Assembly (NCBI GenBank): GCA_036676235.1
Contig: JAKFDI010000042.1
Location: forward strand, 1 to 64,000
Source of the DNA: JAKFDI01 sp036676235
Lineage (GTDB): Bacteria; Pseudomonadota; Gammaproteobacteria; Burkholderiales; Burkholderiaceae_C
DNA length: 64,000 nucleotides
Direction: 5' to 3'
A model generated the notes under the pieces. It worked only from the letters and a program-made list of their open reading frames with translations, was not told the origin of the DNA and ran no database searches. Every line of letters starts with the position of its first letter. Within the stretch, counting starts at the first letter, position 1. The position numbers and the translations under genes were made by a program. Below, piece by piece: positions 42,060-49,336 of this stretch.

Positions 42060-42109
42060 AAAAGGCGCGTTCGGCACGCGCCAAAAAGAAAGCGCGCCGG
42101 TGGCGCGCT
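42060..42109 (-). terminator. Tandem rho-independent terminators for the upstream minus-strand gene
   Basis: On the minus strand, AGCGCGCC-ACC-GGCGCGCT (42109-42091) is followed by TTCTTTTT, and then a second hairpin GGCGCGT-GCCGA-ACGCGCC (42082-42064) is followed by TTTT. Both stems are perfect. They separate the small gene 42131-42385 from the MFS gene downstream. Confidence 0.8.
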
Positions 42110-42130
42110 GTCGGAGAAAGGGGCTGCGCG

Positions 42131-42385
42131 TCAGCAGGCGAGGCAGGGCGCGCGCGTGCGGATGAGCTGGCGTGCGCGGTTCACGGCGTAGGCCAGCGCT
42201 TCATCGGCCGAGGCCCAGCGGTGGCCGCCGGCGATGCGCTCGTCGCGAAACGCCTCGCGCGGCGTGCGGTCCGCGCCGTGCAGCCGGTTCACCACCACGG
42301 CGGCCATGAAGCCGTCGCCGGCAGGCGCTTCGAGCGCGCCGGCGTAGATGCGGTAGTCGCCTTCGTTGTGTTCGTCGAAGTACAT
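42131..42385 (-). CDS. Hypothetical small protein
   Basis: The 84-residue protein has a beta-alpha arrangement (MYFDEHNEGDYRIYAGALE, GDGFMAAVVVNRLHG, then a helical C-terminus) and ends with APCLAC, a possible metal or disulfide pair. I do not recognise a family. The start is supported by GGGAG seven bases before ATG 42385. It is followed by a double terminator, which indicates that it is a real single-gene transcript. Confidence 0.6.
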   Translation of the reverse strand: MYFDEHNEGDYRIYAGALEAPAGDGFMAAVVVNRLHGADRTPREAFRDERIAGGHRWASADEALAYAVNRARQLIRTRAPCLAC

Positions 42386-42562
42386 GTGGGTCTCCCGAAA
42401 CGACAGAGGCGCGAATGCTGCCGCTGCGCCATCCGGCGTGAAATCCCGCCGGAGGTGGCCCCCTTTCGGGGGTGGCAGATCGGGCAGAACGTGATGCCGC
42501 CCACGCACGCACCGCTGCGACAGAATCGCGCCGATGCACCTGCCGCCGCACCCTTTCGATTG

Positions 42563-43669
42563 ATGACGCACGACCGCATCGGCCTGCGTGCCCTCAACCG
42601 CGCCACCTTGCAGCGGCAGATGCTGCTGGCGCGCTCCACGCGCACGCCGGCGCAGGCGATCGAGCGGCTCGTCGGCCTGCAGGCGCAGGCGCCGAACCCG
42701 CCGTATGTCGGGCTGTGGAGCCGGCTCGATAACTTCCGCATCGAGCAGCTCAGCGCGCTCATGCGCCAGCGCCGCATCGTCCGCGTGGCGCTGATGCGCT
42801 CGACGCTGCACCTCGTCACCGCGCGCGACTGCCTCGCCCTGCGCCCGCTGCTGCAGCCGATGCTGTGGCGCAGCGTGAACGGCGCCTACCGGCGGGCGAT
42901 CGAGGGGCTGGATGCGGCGGCGCTGGTGGCGGCCGGGCGCGCGCTGCTGGCCGAGCAGCCGCACGACAACGCCGAACTCGGCCGTGCGCTCGCCGCACGC
43001 TGGCCGGGCCGCGACGGCGCGGCGCTCGCGGGCGCCCTGCGCAATCTCGCGCCGCTGGTGCATCTGCCGCCGGCCGGCACCTGGAACTCGCACGCGAGCG
43101 CGAAGCTGGCGCCGGCCGATGTCTGGCTGGGTGCGCCGCCGGCCGGACCGCTCACGCAGGACGAACTGCTTCTGCGCTACCTCGGCGCCTTCGGCCCCGC
43201 CACGCTCGCCGATGCCGCCGCGTGGTCGGGCCTCGGTGGCTGGAAGGCGGTGGCCGAGCGACTGCGCCGGAAGCTTCGGGTGTTCGTCGGCGACGAGGGG
43301 CAGGAGCTGTTCGACCTGCCGCGTGCGCCGCGCCCGCATCCCGACACGCCGGCGCCGCCGCGCCTCGTGGCGGAATGGGACAACCTGCTGCTCTCGCACG
43401 CCGAGCGCAGCCGCGTGCTGAGCGAAGCGCACCGGCCGCGGGTGTTCACGGTCAACGGCATCGTGCGCGGCACGGCGCTGGTCGACGGCTTCGTGGCCGG
43501 CACCTGGAAGATCCACCGCCGGCCGGGGCATGCGACCCTGGCGGTCGAGCGTTTCAGCCGCTGGTCGGCCGCCGAGCGGCAGGGCATCGAGGCCGAAGGG
43601 CTGAACCTGCTCGCCTTCGCCGCGCCCGGCGATGCCGCGGACGTTCGCATTGCCGAGGCCGCGGCGTAG
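42563..43669 (+). CDS. Winged-helix DNA glycosylase-like protein, AlkZ/HTH_42 family
   Basis: The 368-residue protein belongs to the AlkZ/YcaQ superfamily of winged-helix proteins that excise damaged or cross-linked bases. The catalytic QxQ of AlkZ enzymes appears as Gln40-Ala41-Gln42 (GLQAQAPNPPYVGLWSRL), instead of the QxD of the YcaQ group. Other family segments are RSTLHLVTARDCLALRPLLQP and the C-terminal FTVNGIVRGTALVDGFVAGTWKI. It may unhook DNA interstrand cross-links; this is inference from the family. ATG 42563 follows a 177-base gap after the preceding divergent gene. A GNAT gene follows after 46 bases. Confidence 0.87.
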   Translation: MTHDRIGLRALNRATLQRQMLLARSTRTPAQAIERLVGLQAQAPNPPYVGLWSRLDNFRIEQLSALMRQRRIVRVALMRSTLHLVTARDCLALRPLLQPMLWRSVNGAYRRAIEGLDAAALVAAGRALLAEQPHDNAELGRALAARWPGRDGAALAGALRNLAPLVHLPPAGTWNSHASAKLAPADVWLGAPPAGPLTQDELLLRYLGAFGPATLADAAAWSGLGGWKAVAERLRRKLRVFVGDEGQELFDLPRAPRPHPDTPAPPRLVAEWDNLLLSHAERSRVLSEAHRPRVFTVNGIVRGTALVDGFVAGTWKIHRRPGHATLAVERFSRWSAAERQGIEAEGLNLLAFAAPGDAADVRIAEAAA

Positions 43670-43715
43670 GCCCGTCCCGACCCACCCCGACCCCATCGAA
43701 AGGAGGAGGACGCCC

Positions 43716-44225
43716 ATGGACATCCGACCCGCCACCACCGACGACATGCCGGCACTCGCCGACATCTATAACGACGCCGTGCGCCACACCACCGCCATCT
43801 GGAACGATGTCGAGGTGGATGCCGACAACCGCCGGCAGTGGCTGGCGCTGCGCAATTCCGCCGGTTATCCGGTGCTGGTGGCCGCCGAAGGGCTGCGCGG
43901 CGTGCTCGGCTATGCCTCCTTCGGCGACTTCCGCGCCTTCGACGGCTACCGCCACACCGTCGAGCACTCGATCTACGTTCGCACCGATGCCCGCCGCGCC
44001 GGCGTGGCTGCGCAGCTGATGGCCGAACTGATCGCGCAGGCCCGTGCGCGCCGCAAGCACGCGATGGTGGGCGCCATCGAATCGGAGAACGCCGCCTCCA
44101 TCGCGCTGCATCGCCGGCTCGGCTTCGAGGAGGTGGGGCGAATGAAGCAGGTCGGCACCAAGTTCGGCCGCTGGCTCGACCTCACCTGGATGCAGCTGCT
44201 GCTCGACGACACACCGCCGCGCTGA
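43716..44225 (+). CDS. GNAT N-acetyltransferase, phosphinothricin acetyltransferase-like
   Basis: The 169-residue protein is one GNAT domain with acetyl-CoA motif VRTDARRAGVAAQLMAELI (Q/RRxGV/A) and the later catalytic Tyr-region IESENAASIALHRRLGFEEVG. Its N-terminus (IRPATTDDMPALADIYNDAV) and FGDFRAFDGYRHTVEHSIY are those of the phosphinothricin/methionine-sulfone acetyltransferase (Pat/MddA) group. AAGGAGGAGG precedes ATG 43716. The natural substrate in non-producing bacteria is usually an unknown amine or methionine derivative. It lies 46 bases after the AlkZ-like gene and is probably co-transcribed. Confidence 0.88.
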   Translation: MDIRPATTDDMPALADIYNDAVRHTTAIWNDVEVDADNRRQWLALRNSAGYPVLVAAEGLRGVLGYASFGDFRAFDGYRHTVEHSIYVRTDARRAGVAAQLMAELIAQARARRKHAMVGAIESENAASIALHRRLGFEEVGRMKQVGTKFGRWLDLTWMQLLLDDTPPR

Positions 44226-44277
44226 GAGGCTTGCCAGTAGTTCATCGCGCTGCGCAGCTCCGCGACGCATGAACAGG

Positions 44278-44359
44278 GATCAAGCGAACGCCGCGGATCC
44301 GGCTTTGCCGGTCCGCTGGTGTTGCCCCTTGAGGGGCGCGCGAAGCGCGTAGGGGTGGT
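44278..44359 (-). repeat. Palindromic intergenic repeat, family C (copy 2)
   Basis: This is the reverse complement of the element at 33256-33340 with only a few differences over about 82 bases, including the GGATCCGGC-TTT-GCCGGTCC hairpin. It ends four bases before the stop codon of the AsmA-like gene on the minus strand. Confidence 0.9.
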
Positions 44360-44363
44360 CTCT

Positions 44364-45431
44364 TCACCGGCCCAGAAGACCGCCCAGCATGTTGCCGATG
44401 CCCTGGACCACGCCGCCCACGCTCACGCCCAGACGCTCGGCGAGGCCCGCGGCGGTGCGCAGCGCGAGCGCTTCGTTGAGCGAGAACTTCGGGTCGTCGA
44501 GCCGGCCGTCGAGCGTGAACTTCAGCTCGATGCGCCCGTCACGGCTCATCGCGGCAATCACCGCCTGCCGCGGCACGCCGGCGAAGGTGCCGAGCAGCCC
44601 GCCGCTGTGGCCGAGTTCGAGGCTCGTGAGCGTGACGGTACCCGGCGCATGCAGCCGGTTCTTCGCCACCGTGGCGTCCAGGCGCAGGTCAAGCGTGCCG
44701 CGGCGCACGCCGCCTTCGTTCACGCGCAGCAGGTAGGGCTGCAGCGCGATCAGGTCGACGCCCGCCAGCCGCGCCTTCAGCGCCGCGTCGCGCGTGGCCG
44801 GCGTCACATGCCCGGTGAGCTTGACCGTGCCGTCGCGCTGCGGACCGCCCAGCCGACCCGCGAGATCGATCTCGATCGGCTGGTCGAGCGCCGGCAGCAC
44901 GAGCGGGCCGACCTCTGCATCCAGCGCCTGCAGGCGCAGCCGATGCGCCGGGCGGCGCACGCTGGCGTCGAAGAAGTCGACCGCCGCGCCATGCAGCCGC
45001 ACCTGGCCGATGCGCACGGCCGGCGCCGGCTCGGCCGGTCCCGCCGCCGTTGAACGGTCCAGCAGCGACGGCAGCACCCGCAGCCGGCCGTCGCGCGTGC
45101 GCAGCAGCGAGACGTAGCCGCCCTCGATCTCGATGCTGCGCACCCGCCATGTGTCGCCGAAGAGACTGGTCGCCTCGGGGACCACGCGCACGCGGGAGGC
45201 GCGCAGTTCATCGGCGGCAGGCCAGGCGCCGCCTTCGCCGCGGATGCGCAGACCCGTGATCTCGACGCCCGACCAGCCGAGCGAGATGGCCTCTACGCTC
45301 GCGCGCGGGCCGAGCGCCTGCTCGATGCCGGCGTGAAGGCGCCGCAGGGCGAACTGGAACGTCAATACCGCCGCGATGAGCAGCAGCGCAGCAAGCGCGG
45401 CGGCCAGCGCCGCCCGAGACCGGATCTTCAT
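44364..45431 (-). CDS. AsmA/DUF748-like envelope protein
   Basis: The 355-residue protein has one N-terminal membrane helix (about 8-29) and then long, repetitive beta-strands typical of the AsmA/DUF748 group of bridge-like lipid transport proteins: VEAISLGWSGVEITGLRIRG, VRLHGAAVDFFDASVRRP, RLRLQALDAEVGPLVLPAL. The C-terminal part (LKFTLDGRLDDPKFSLNEALALRTAAGLAERLG) ends with VVQGIGNMLGGLLGR, which resembles the AsmA C-terminal signature. It should be inner-membrane anchored with a periplasmic domain. It is shorter than typical AsmA proteins. A family C repeat lies right after its stop. Confidence 0.82.
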   Translation of the reverse strand: MKIRSRAALAAALAALLLIAAVLTFQFALRRLHAGIEQALGPRASVEAISLGWSGVEITGLRIRGEGGAWPAADELRASRVRVVPEATSLFGDTWRVRSIEIEGGYVSLLRTRDGRLRVLPSLLDRSTAAGPAEPAPAVRIGQVRLHGAAVDFFDASVRRPAHRLRLQALDAEVGPLVLPALDQPIEIDLAGRLGGPQRDGTVKLTGHVTPATRDAALKARLAGVDLIALQPYLLRVNEGGVRRGTLDLRLDATVAKNRLHAPGTVTLTSLELGHSGGLLGTFAGVPRQAVIAAMSRDGRIELKFTLDGRLDDPKFSLNEALALRTAAGLAERLGVSVGGVVQGIGNMLGGLLGR

Positions 45432-45477
45432 GCCCGCGCATTCTGCGGCGCCGCGTGCGCGGCGCGCGGGTTGCGGG

Positions 45478-45798
45478 CTACTCGTTCAGCTGGCCGGGGC
45501 CGGTTGAATCGAAGAAGTCACGCCGATCGATGGCATCGGCCACGGCGTTGGTGACGGCGGCCGCCACGCTCTCGCCGGTGAAGGGCTCCGAGCCGGACAG
45601 GTCGGCCACCGTCGCGCCGTTGAAGGTGACGGTCGCGAGCCAGTCGATGTTCGCGCCGTCGGGGGCGTAGACCGCGCGGTAGTGGAAGTACACGCCGGTG
45701 TAGGCATGGCGATGGCCGGCCACGATGGTGCCTTGCCGGATCTGGGCAGGGTGTTGGGGCGCGGGCTTCACGGGGGCGATCTCGATCGGTGTGTTCAC
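45478..45798 (-). CDS. Conserved hypothetical protein
   Basis: The 106-residue product starts at GTG 45798, with GAGG eight bases upstream. It has a compact alpha-beta composition: QIRQGTIVAGHRHAYTGVYFHYRAVYAPDG and DWLATVTFNGATVADLSG, then an AVTNAVADAIDRRDFF helix. I do not recognise a family. There is no signal peptide. The longer frame to 45963 is not plausible. Confidence 0.62.
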   Translation of the reverse strand: MNTPIEIAPVKPAPQHPAQIRQGTIVAGHRHAYTGVYFHYRAVYAPDGANIDWLATVTFNGATVADLSGSEPFTGESVAAAVTNAVADAIDRRDFFDSTGPGQLNE

Positions 45799-46109
45799 GA
45801 CTGCAGCCTCAATGGCGGACGCGGCCCAGCCTGCGCGCGCTTGGCCGCGACGCAGGGGTTCGGATGAAGGCGCCACCTGTCCATTCGCGCGATGCCAGCA
45901 AGCGGCGCTCCCGCGTTGCGATGTATGCGAGATGTGTTCGATGTCACAGGAAGTCGCGCACACGGGGCGAAAGAGGGCAATTGTCCTGTCTTCGCTGCGG
46001 CAGATTTTTCCGCCGGACAGGGGGCCAAGCAGGTCGCCGACGAAGCGCGCATGCCCTGGAGCCAGTATTCACGGGGCTGGTGGCGAAGTGACTCCTTTCG
46101 GGTCCGGGC

Positions 46110-46125
46110 AGGCCACTTGATTGCC
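46110..46125 (+). promoter_or_regulatory. Possible sigma-54 promoter of the PEP-CTERM gene
   Basis: GG at 46111-46112 and GC at 46123-46124 are separated by ten bases, and the -12 half reads TTGC as in the consensus TGGCACN5TTGC, while the -24 half (AGGCCA) has three mismatches. It lies about 77 bases upstream of the start codon. The region 45799-46200 contains nothing else I can identify. PEP-CTERM genes are often sigma-54 controlled, so it is suggestive only. Confidence 0.35.
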
Positions 46126-46200
46126 AATTGGGCGCTGTGCCTTTTCAGCGGGACCGGCAGTCGCCGTCCGCAGGCGCGTCTTTTGGCTTCAGGAGTCCAC

Positions 46201-47010
46201 ATGATCAAGAAATTGCAAGTCCTAGCGGGTGGAGCGTTGTTGGCGACGTCCGCATCCACCATGGCCCTCGACATCGGCGGCCTCGAGGTACCCACCGGCA
46301 ACGCCCTGGTGGTTGCCTCGGTGTTCCAGAACGTGATCACCAATACCGGGCAGACGCTCTCGGGTTTCGGTGAGGTGGCGTCGATCAACGGCGCCTCGAT
46401 CAGCGATCTGTGCGCCGGGTGCGAACTGACCTACAGCTTCGGCGGCTACGACACGACGGCGCTCTCGTCGGATGCGATCAGCTTCACCGGCGGCTGGGTG
46501 AACTTCTACCTCGGCTTCGGCGGCGATGCCGACTTCAACCCGTTCGCAAGCCCCGATTCGGCCACCGACATCGCGGCGGCCACCAACGGTTCGCTGTTCC
46601 TCACGCTCGCCGGCCACCAGATCGACGCCGCGGGCAACACCTTCGGCGGCACCGGCAACAACATCGGCAGCCCGAACGCGGCCGGCAACGGGGCGGGTCT
46701 GGCGAGTGTCGACCTCACGGGGTCGATGAACGGCAACACCGCCGGCGCCGGTGCGATCGCCAACACGTTCTTCGACACCAACACCATCGCCGCCATCTTC
46801 GGCGGCAATGCCGACATGCAGTTGGGCCTGTCGTACAGCAACGTGTTCGTTCCGCATCCGGGCGAGTGCCCCAGCGGCCCGGCCTGTCTGGCAGGCAGCG
46901 CCGACATGCGCAACGTGGTGGGCGCGATTCCCGAGCCCGAGACCTACGCGCTGATGCTCGGCGGTCTGCTGGCGGTGGGCTTCGTCGCCACGCGCCGGCG
47001 CAACAACTGA
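46201..47010 (+). CDS. PEP-CTERM sorting domain protein
   Basis: The 269-residue protein has an N-terminal signal peptide (MIKKLQVLAGGALLATSAST, cleavage near residue 21), a Gly/Asn/Asp-rich beta-type extracellular body, and the C-terminal PEP-CTERM tripartite signal: PEPETYALMLGGLLAVGFVATRRRNN with VPEP-like IPEPE, a hydrophobic helix and a basic end. Such proteins are sorted by exosortase and linked to the cell surface or biofilm matrix. The body shows CELTYSFGGYD and long low-complexity stretches. Exosortase is not in the window. TTCAGGAG precedes ATG 46201, and a terminator follows. Confidence 0.9.
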   Translation: MIKKLQVLAGGALLATSASTMALDIGGLEVPTGNALVVASVFQNVITNTGQTLSGFGEVASINGASISDLCAGCELTYSFGGYDTTALSSDAISFTGGWVNFYLGFGGDADFNPFASPDSATDIAAATNGSLFLTLAGHQIDAAGNTFGGTGNNIGSPNAAGNGAGLASVDLTGSMNGNTAGAGAIANTFFDTNTIAAIFGGNADMQLGLSYSNVFVPHPGECPSGPACLAGSADMRNVVGAIPEPETYALMLGGLLAVGFVATRRRNN

Positions 47011-47031
47011 TCGCCCCGCGCGACGATCAAC

Positions 47032-47061
47032 AGGGCGGCCGCCGAGAAGGGGCCGCCCTTT
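47032..47061 (+). terminator. Rho-independent terminator after the PEP-CTERM gene
   Basis: AGGGCGGCC (47032-47040) pairs with GGCCGCCCT (47051-47059) around a ten-base loop and is followed by TTTCTC. It separates the PEP-CTERM gene from the downstream hypothetical gene. Confidence 0.8.
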
Positions 47062-47114
47062 CTCTTCGACTTCGTGATGCTTCGCGAATCAACGCAAACC
47101 AACCGGGAGGAGCC

Positions 47115-47444
47115 ATGGCAGTGATGTTCAGCGCGGTCTTCATGCCGCATGTGGAGGCAGCGCTCGAAGCGGCCGGGCTCACCAACCTGCAGACCCAATG
47201 GGACCTGCCGAACGGGCTTTATCCCGTCAAGGGCGATCTGCTGACCGACCACCACATCGGCAGCTACCAGTTCATCGTGGTCGAGCGCATCCTCGCGTTC
47301 GACCAGAACTACGACATGACCTTCCAGCTGCTGCTGGACTTCGCTCCGGCCAGCGCCCAGATGCCGATCGACCGGCGCGCCAATGGCACGGACACGGTGT
47401 CGACGCGGCTGTCGCTGGTGGAGCCGAGCCCGCTGCGCAATTGA
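47115..47444 (+). CDS. Conserved hypothetical protein
   Basis: The 109-residue product starts at ATG 47115 with a strong GGGAGGAG site. It has a mixed alpha-beta sequence with MFSAVFMPHVEAALEAAGL, LPNGLYPVKGDLLTDHHIGSYQFIVVERI and YDMTFQLLLDFAP. No signal peptide, membrane helix or known motif is visible. The stop codon is followed by a hairpin (GCTGAGCC/GGCTCAGC, 47450-47473) shared with the convergent SDR gene. Confidence 0.6.
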   Translation: MAVMFSAVFMPHVEAALEAAGLTNLQTQWDLPNGLYPVKGDLLTDHHIGSYQFIVVERILAFDQNYDMTFQLLLDFAPASAQMPIDRRANGTDTVSTRLSLVEPSPLRN

Positions 47445-47468
47445 GCGCAGCTGAGCCGCAACTGAGGC

Positions 47469-48455
47469 TCAGCGCCGGCGTTCGCGGCCGAGGAACAGCG
47501 CCAGCGCGACGCCGAACAGCAGCACGCCCGCCGCGGACGGCTGGCTGCGCGAACGTTGACGACGCCAGCCGCCGTCAATGCGTGCCTCGCCCGAGGTCGA
47601 CTCGAACAACGTGCCGGTACTGCGCTCGGCCGGTGCCGCATGGGCGAACCAGCGGTTCGCCAGCCGCGCCATCAGTCCCACCGACAACGCTGGCGCCATG
47701 CCATGGGCCAGGCGCACCGCGGTGGCCGCCCCGCCCACCGTGACCGATTTCTTCGGATGCAGCGCGAGCCGCACCATCGCCCGCGCCACGCGGCGCGGGT
47801 CGTAGAGCGGTGGCACCGGACGGATCTCGCGCCCGCTCAGGTTCGCGGCGTGCGAGATGCCGGGCGTGTCCAGGAATGCCGGGTACACGTCGCACACGTG
47901 AATGCCCGGGTACGTGTCCGGGGACTGCGCCAGTTCGCCGCGCAAGGCTTCGGAAAAGCCGCGCAGCGCGAACTTGCTGGCGCTGTAGGCCACGCCGTAG
48001 GGCGAAGCGGCCCAGGCGCCGAGCGACAGGGTGTTGATGAGCACGCCGCACCCGCGTGCCTTGAAATGCGGCAGCACGGCGTGCGCGCCGTTCAGGCAGC
48101 CGAGCAGGTTGGTGCGGATCACGCGCTCGTGCACGGCGACCGGCGTGGCGCAGAACTCGCCCACCGCGCCGACGCCGGCGTTGTTGATCCACACGTCGAT
48201 GCCGCCGAAGCTTTCGAGCGCGCGCTGCACCACCTGGGCCATCGCCTCGGCCTCGCCCACGTCGGCCGCCACGGCTTCGGCGCGTGCGCCGCACGCACGG
48301 CATTCGTCCGCCAACTCCTCCAGCACCGGCAGGCGGCGCGAGACCAGCACCAGATTCGCGCGCTCGTCGGCGAAGGCCAGCGCCGCGGCACGCCCGACGC
48401 CGCTGGACGCGCCGGTGATGACGACCGTGCGGGCGCTGAGCCGGGGTGGCGCCAT
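47469..48455 (-). CDS. Short-chain dehydrogenase/reductase with C-terminal membrane helix
   Basis: The 328-residue protein is an SDR: NAD(P)-binding TGASSGVG (14-21), NNAGVG, and catalytic Ser144 (NTLSLG), Tyr157 and Lys161 (YSASK). Beyond the roughly 260-residue SDR domain there is a basic stretch (GGWRRQRSRSQ) and a hydrophobic helix (AAGVLLFGVALALFL) near the end, so it probably attaches to the membrane from the cytoplasm. Family members with this extension are usually annotated as SDR family oxidoreductase; the substrate is unknown. ATG 48455 is preferred over the upstream GTG of the longer frame. Confidence 0.87.
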   Translation of the reverse strand: MAPPRLSARTVVITGASSGVGRAAALAFADERANLVLVSRRLPVLEELADECRACGARAEAVAADVGEAEAMAQVVQRALESFGGIDVWINNAGVGAVGEFCATPVAVHERVIRTNLLGCLNGAHAVLPHFKARGCGVLINTLSLGAWAASPYGVAYSASKFALRGFSEALRGELAQSPDTYPGIHVCDVYPAFLDTPGISHAANLSGREIRPVPPLYDPRRVARAMVRLALHPKKSVTVGGAATAVRLAHGMAPALSVGLMARLANRWFAHAAPAERSTGTLFESTSGEARIDGGWRRQRSRSQPSAAGVLLFGVALALFLGRERRR

Positions 48456-48481
48456 GGCAGGCGTTTGCGCTGCGCCGGGGC

Positions 48482-48796
48482 TCACCGGCGTTTGCCGGCG
48501 CCGGGGTCGCGCCCGCCGGTGCCGCCCGTGGCGTCGGTGCGTGCGACGCTGCCCGGCTCACCCGGCGCTCCGCGGGGCGGCTGCTTCGCGTCTTGCCCGG
48601 GCGGTGAGCCGCCGAGATGGCGCGTCGGGTCACCGTAGCCGGGGCCGTAGTGGCCGGCCGCAGCTTCGGGCTTGTCGGACACGTCGGGACCGTCCGGCGC
48701 CTCGGGCCGCGCGATGGGCGGCGTCTGCCGGTCCGGCCGGTCGGCTGCGGGCTGCGCCGGGGCGGCTGGCCGCCGGTCGCTGGGGTCGCGGGTCAT
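48482..48796 (-). CDS. Proline/glycine-rich hypothetical protein
   Basis: The 104-residue product is low-complexity, rich in Pro, Gly, Asp and Arg (RRPAAPAQPAADRPDRQTPP, DGPDVSDKPEAAAGHYG, GSPPGQDAKQPPRGAPGEPG). It has no signal peptide and is probably disordered. AGGAG lies about seven bases before ATG 48796, which supports translation. It sits between the SDR gene and the DUF2269 gene on the same strand. No function is proposed. Confidence 0.55.
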   Translation of the reverse strand: MTRDPSDRRPAAPAQPAADRPDRQTPPIARPEAPDGPDVSDKPEAAAGHYGPGYGDPTRHLGGSPPGQDAKQPPRGAPGEPGSVARTDATGGTGGRDPGAGKRR

Positions 48797-48871
48797 GCGC
48801 GTCTCCTGGGTTGCGATGCGTCGGATCGGCAACCGGTATTCCCACGACGCGCCATCACGGGTCGCCGGTCT

Positions 48872-49336
48872 TCAAGATGGCTTCGCCACCATCAGCCAGA
48901 ACACCACGACCAGCGCGAGGAAGGCGGGGATGCCGAGTGCGATCCACACCTTCAGGTACGCGAAGTACTTCGGCGGCAGCGGCTCGCCGCGCGCCACCGC
49001 CTGGTCGGCCATTCTGCGCATGCGAATCTGAATCCACACCACCGGCAGCCAGCAGGCGCCGGCCACGAGATAGAGCACGAAGGTCCAGACGATCCAGGGC
49101 GTCGAAAGCGGAATCCGCGCGAGATGCATCATGTACAGCCCGCTCAAGGGCTGGAAGACGATGGCCGTGGTGGTGAACAGCCAGTCGGCGATCACGACGA
49201 AGCGCACCACGCTCGCCACCGCCACCGGGTCGCGCGCGAGGCTCGTCATCAGCATGTAGTAGGCCGAGCCGATGCCGGTGCCGAAGAGCAGCGTGGACGA
49301 CAGGATGTGCAGCCACTTGGCGATCAGGTAGTCCAT
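48872..49336 (-). CDS. DUF2269 family membrane protein
   Basis: The 154-residue protein has four predicted helices and the DUF2269 pattern: DYLIAKWLHILSSTLLFGTGIGSAYYM, ADWLFTTTAIVFQPLSGLYM, WIVWTFVLYLVAGACWLPVVW and LKVWIALGIPAFLALVVVFWLM. His residues in helix one resemble heme-ligand positions in related membrane proteins, but this is not established. It overlaps the end of the upstream SDR-DoxX-like gene by 13 bases (49324-49336), so they are translationally linked. Confidence 0.85.
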   Translation of the reverse strand: MDYLIAKWLHILSSTLLFGTGIGSAYYMLMTSLARDPVAVASVVRFVVIADWLFTTTAIVFQPLSGLYMMHLARIPLSTPWIVWTFVLYLVAGACWLPVVWIQIRMRRMADQAVARGEPLPPKYFAYLKVWIALGIPAFLALVVVFWLMVAKPS

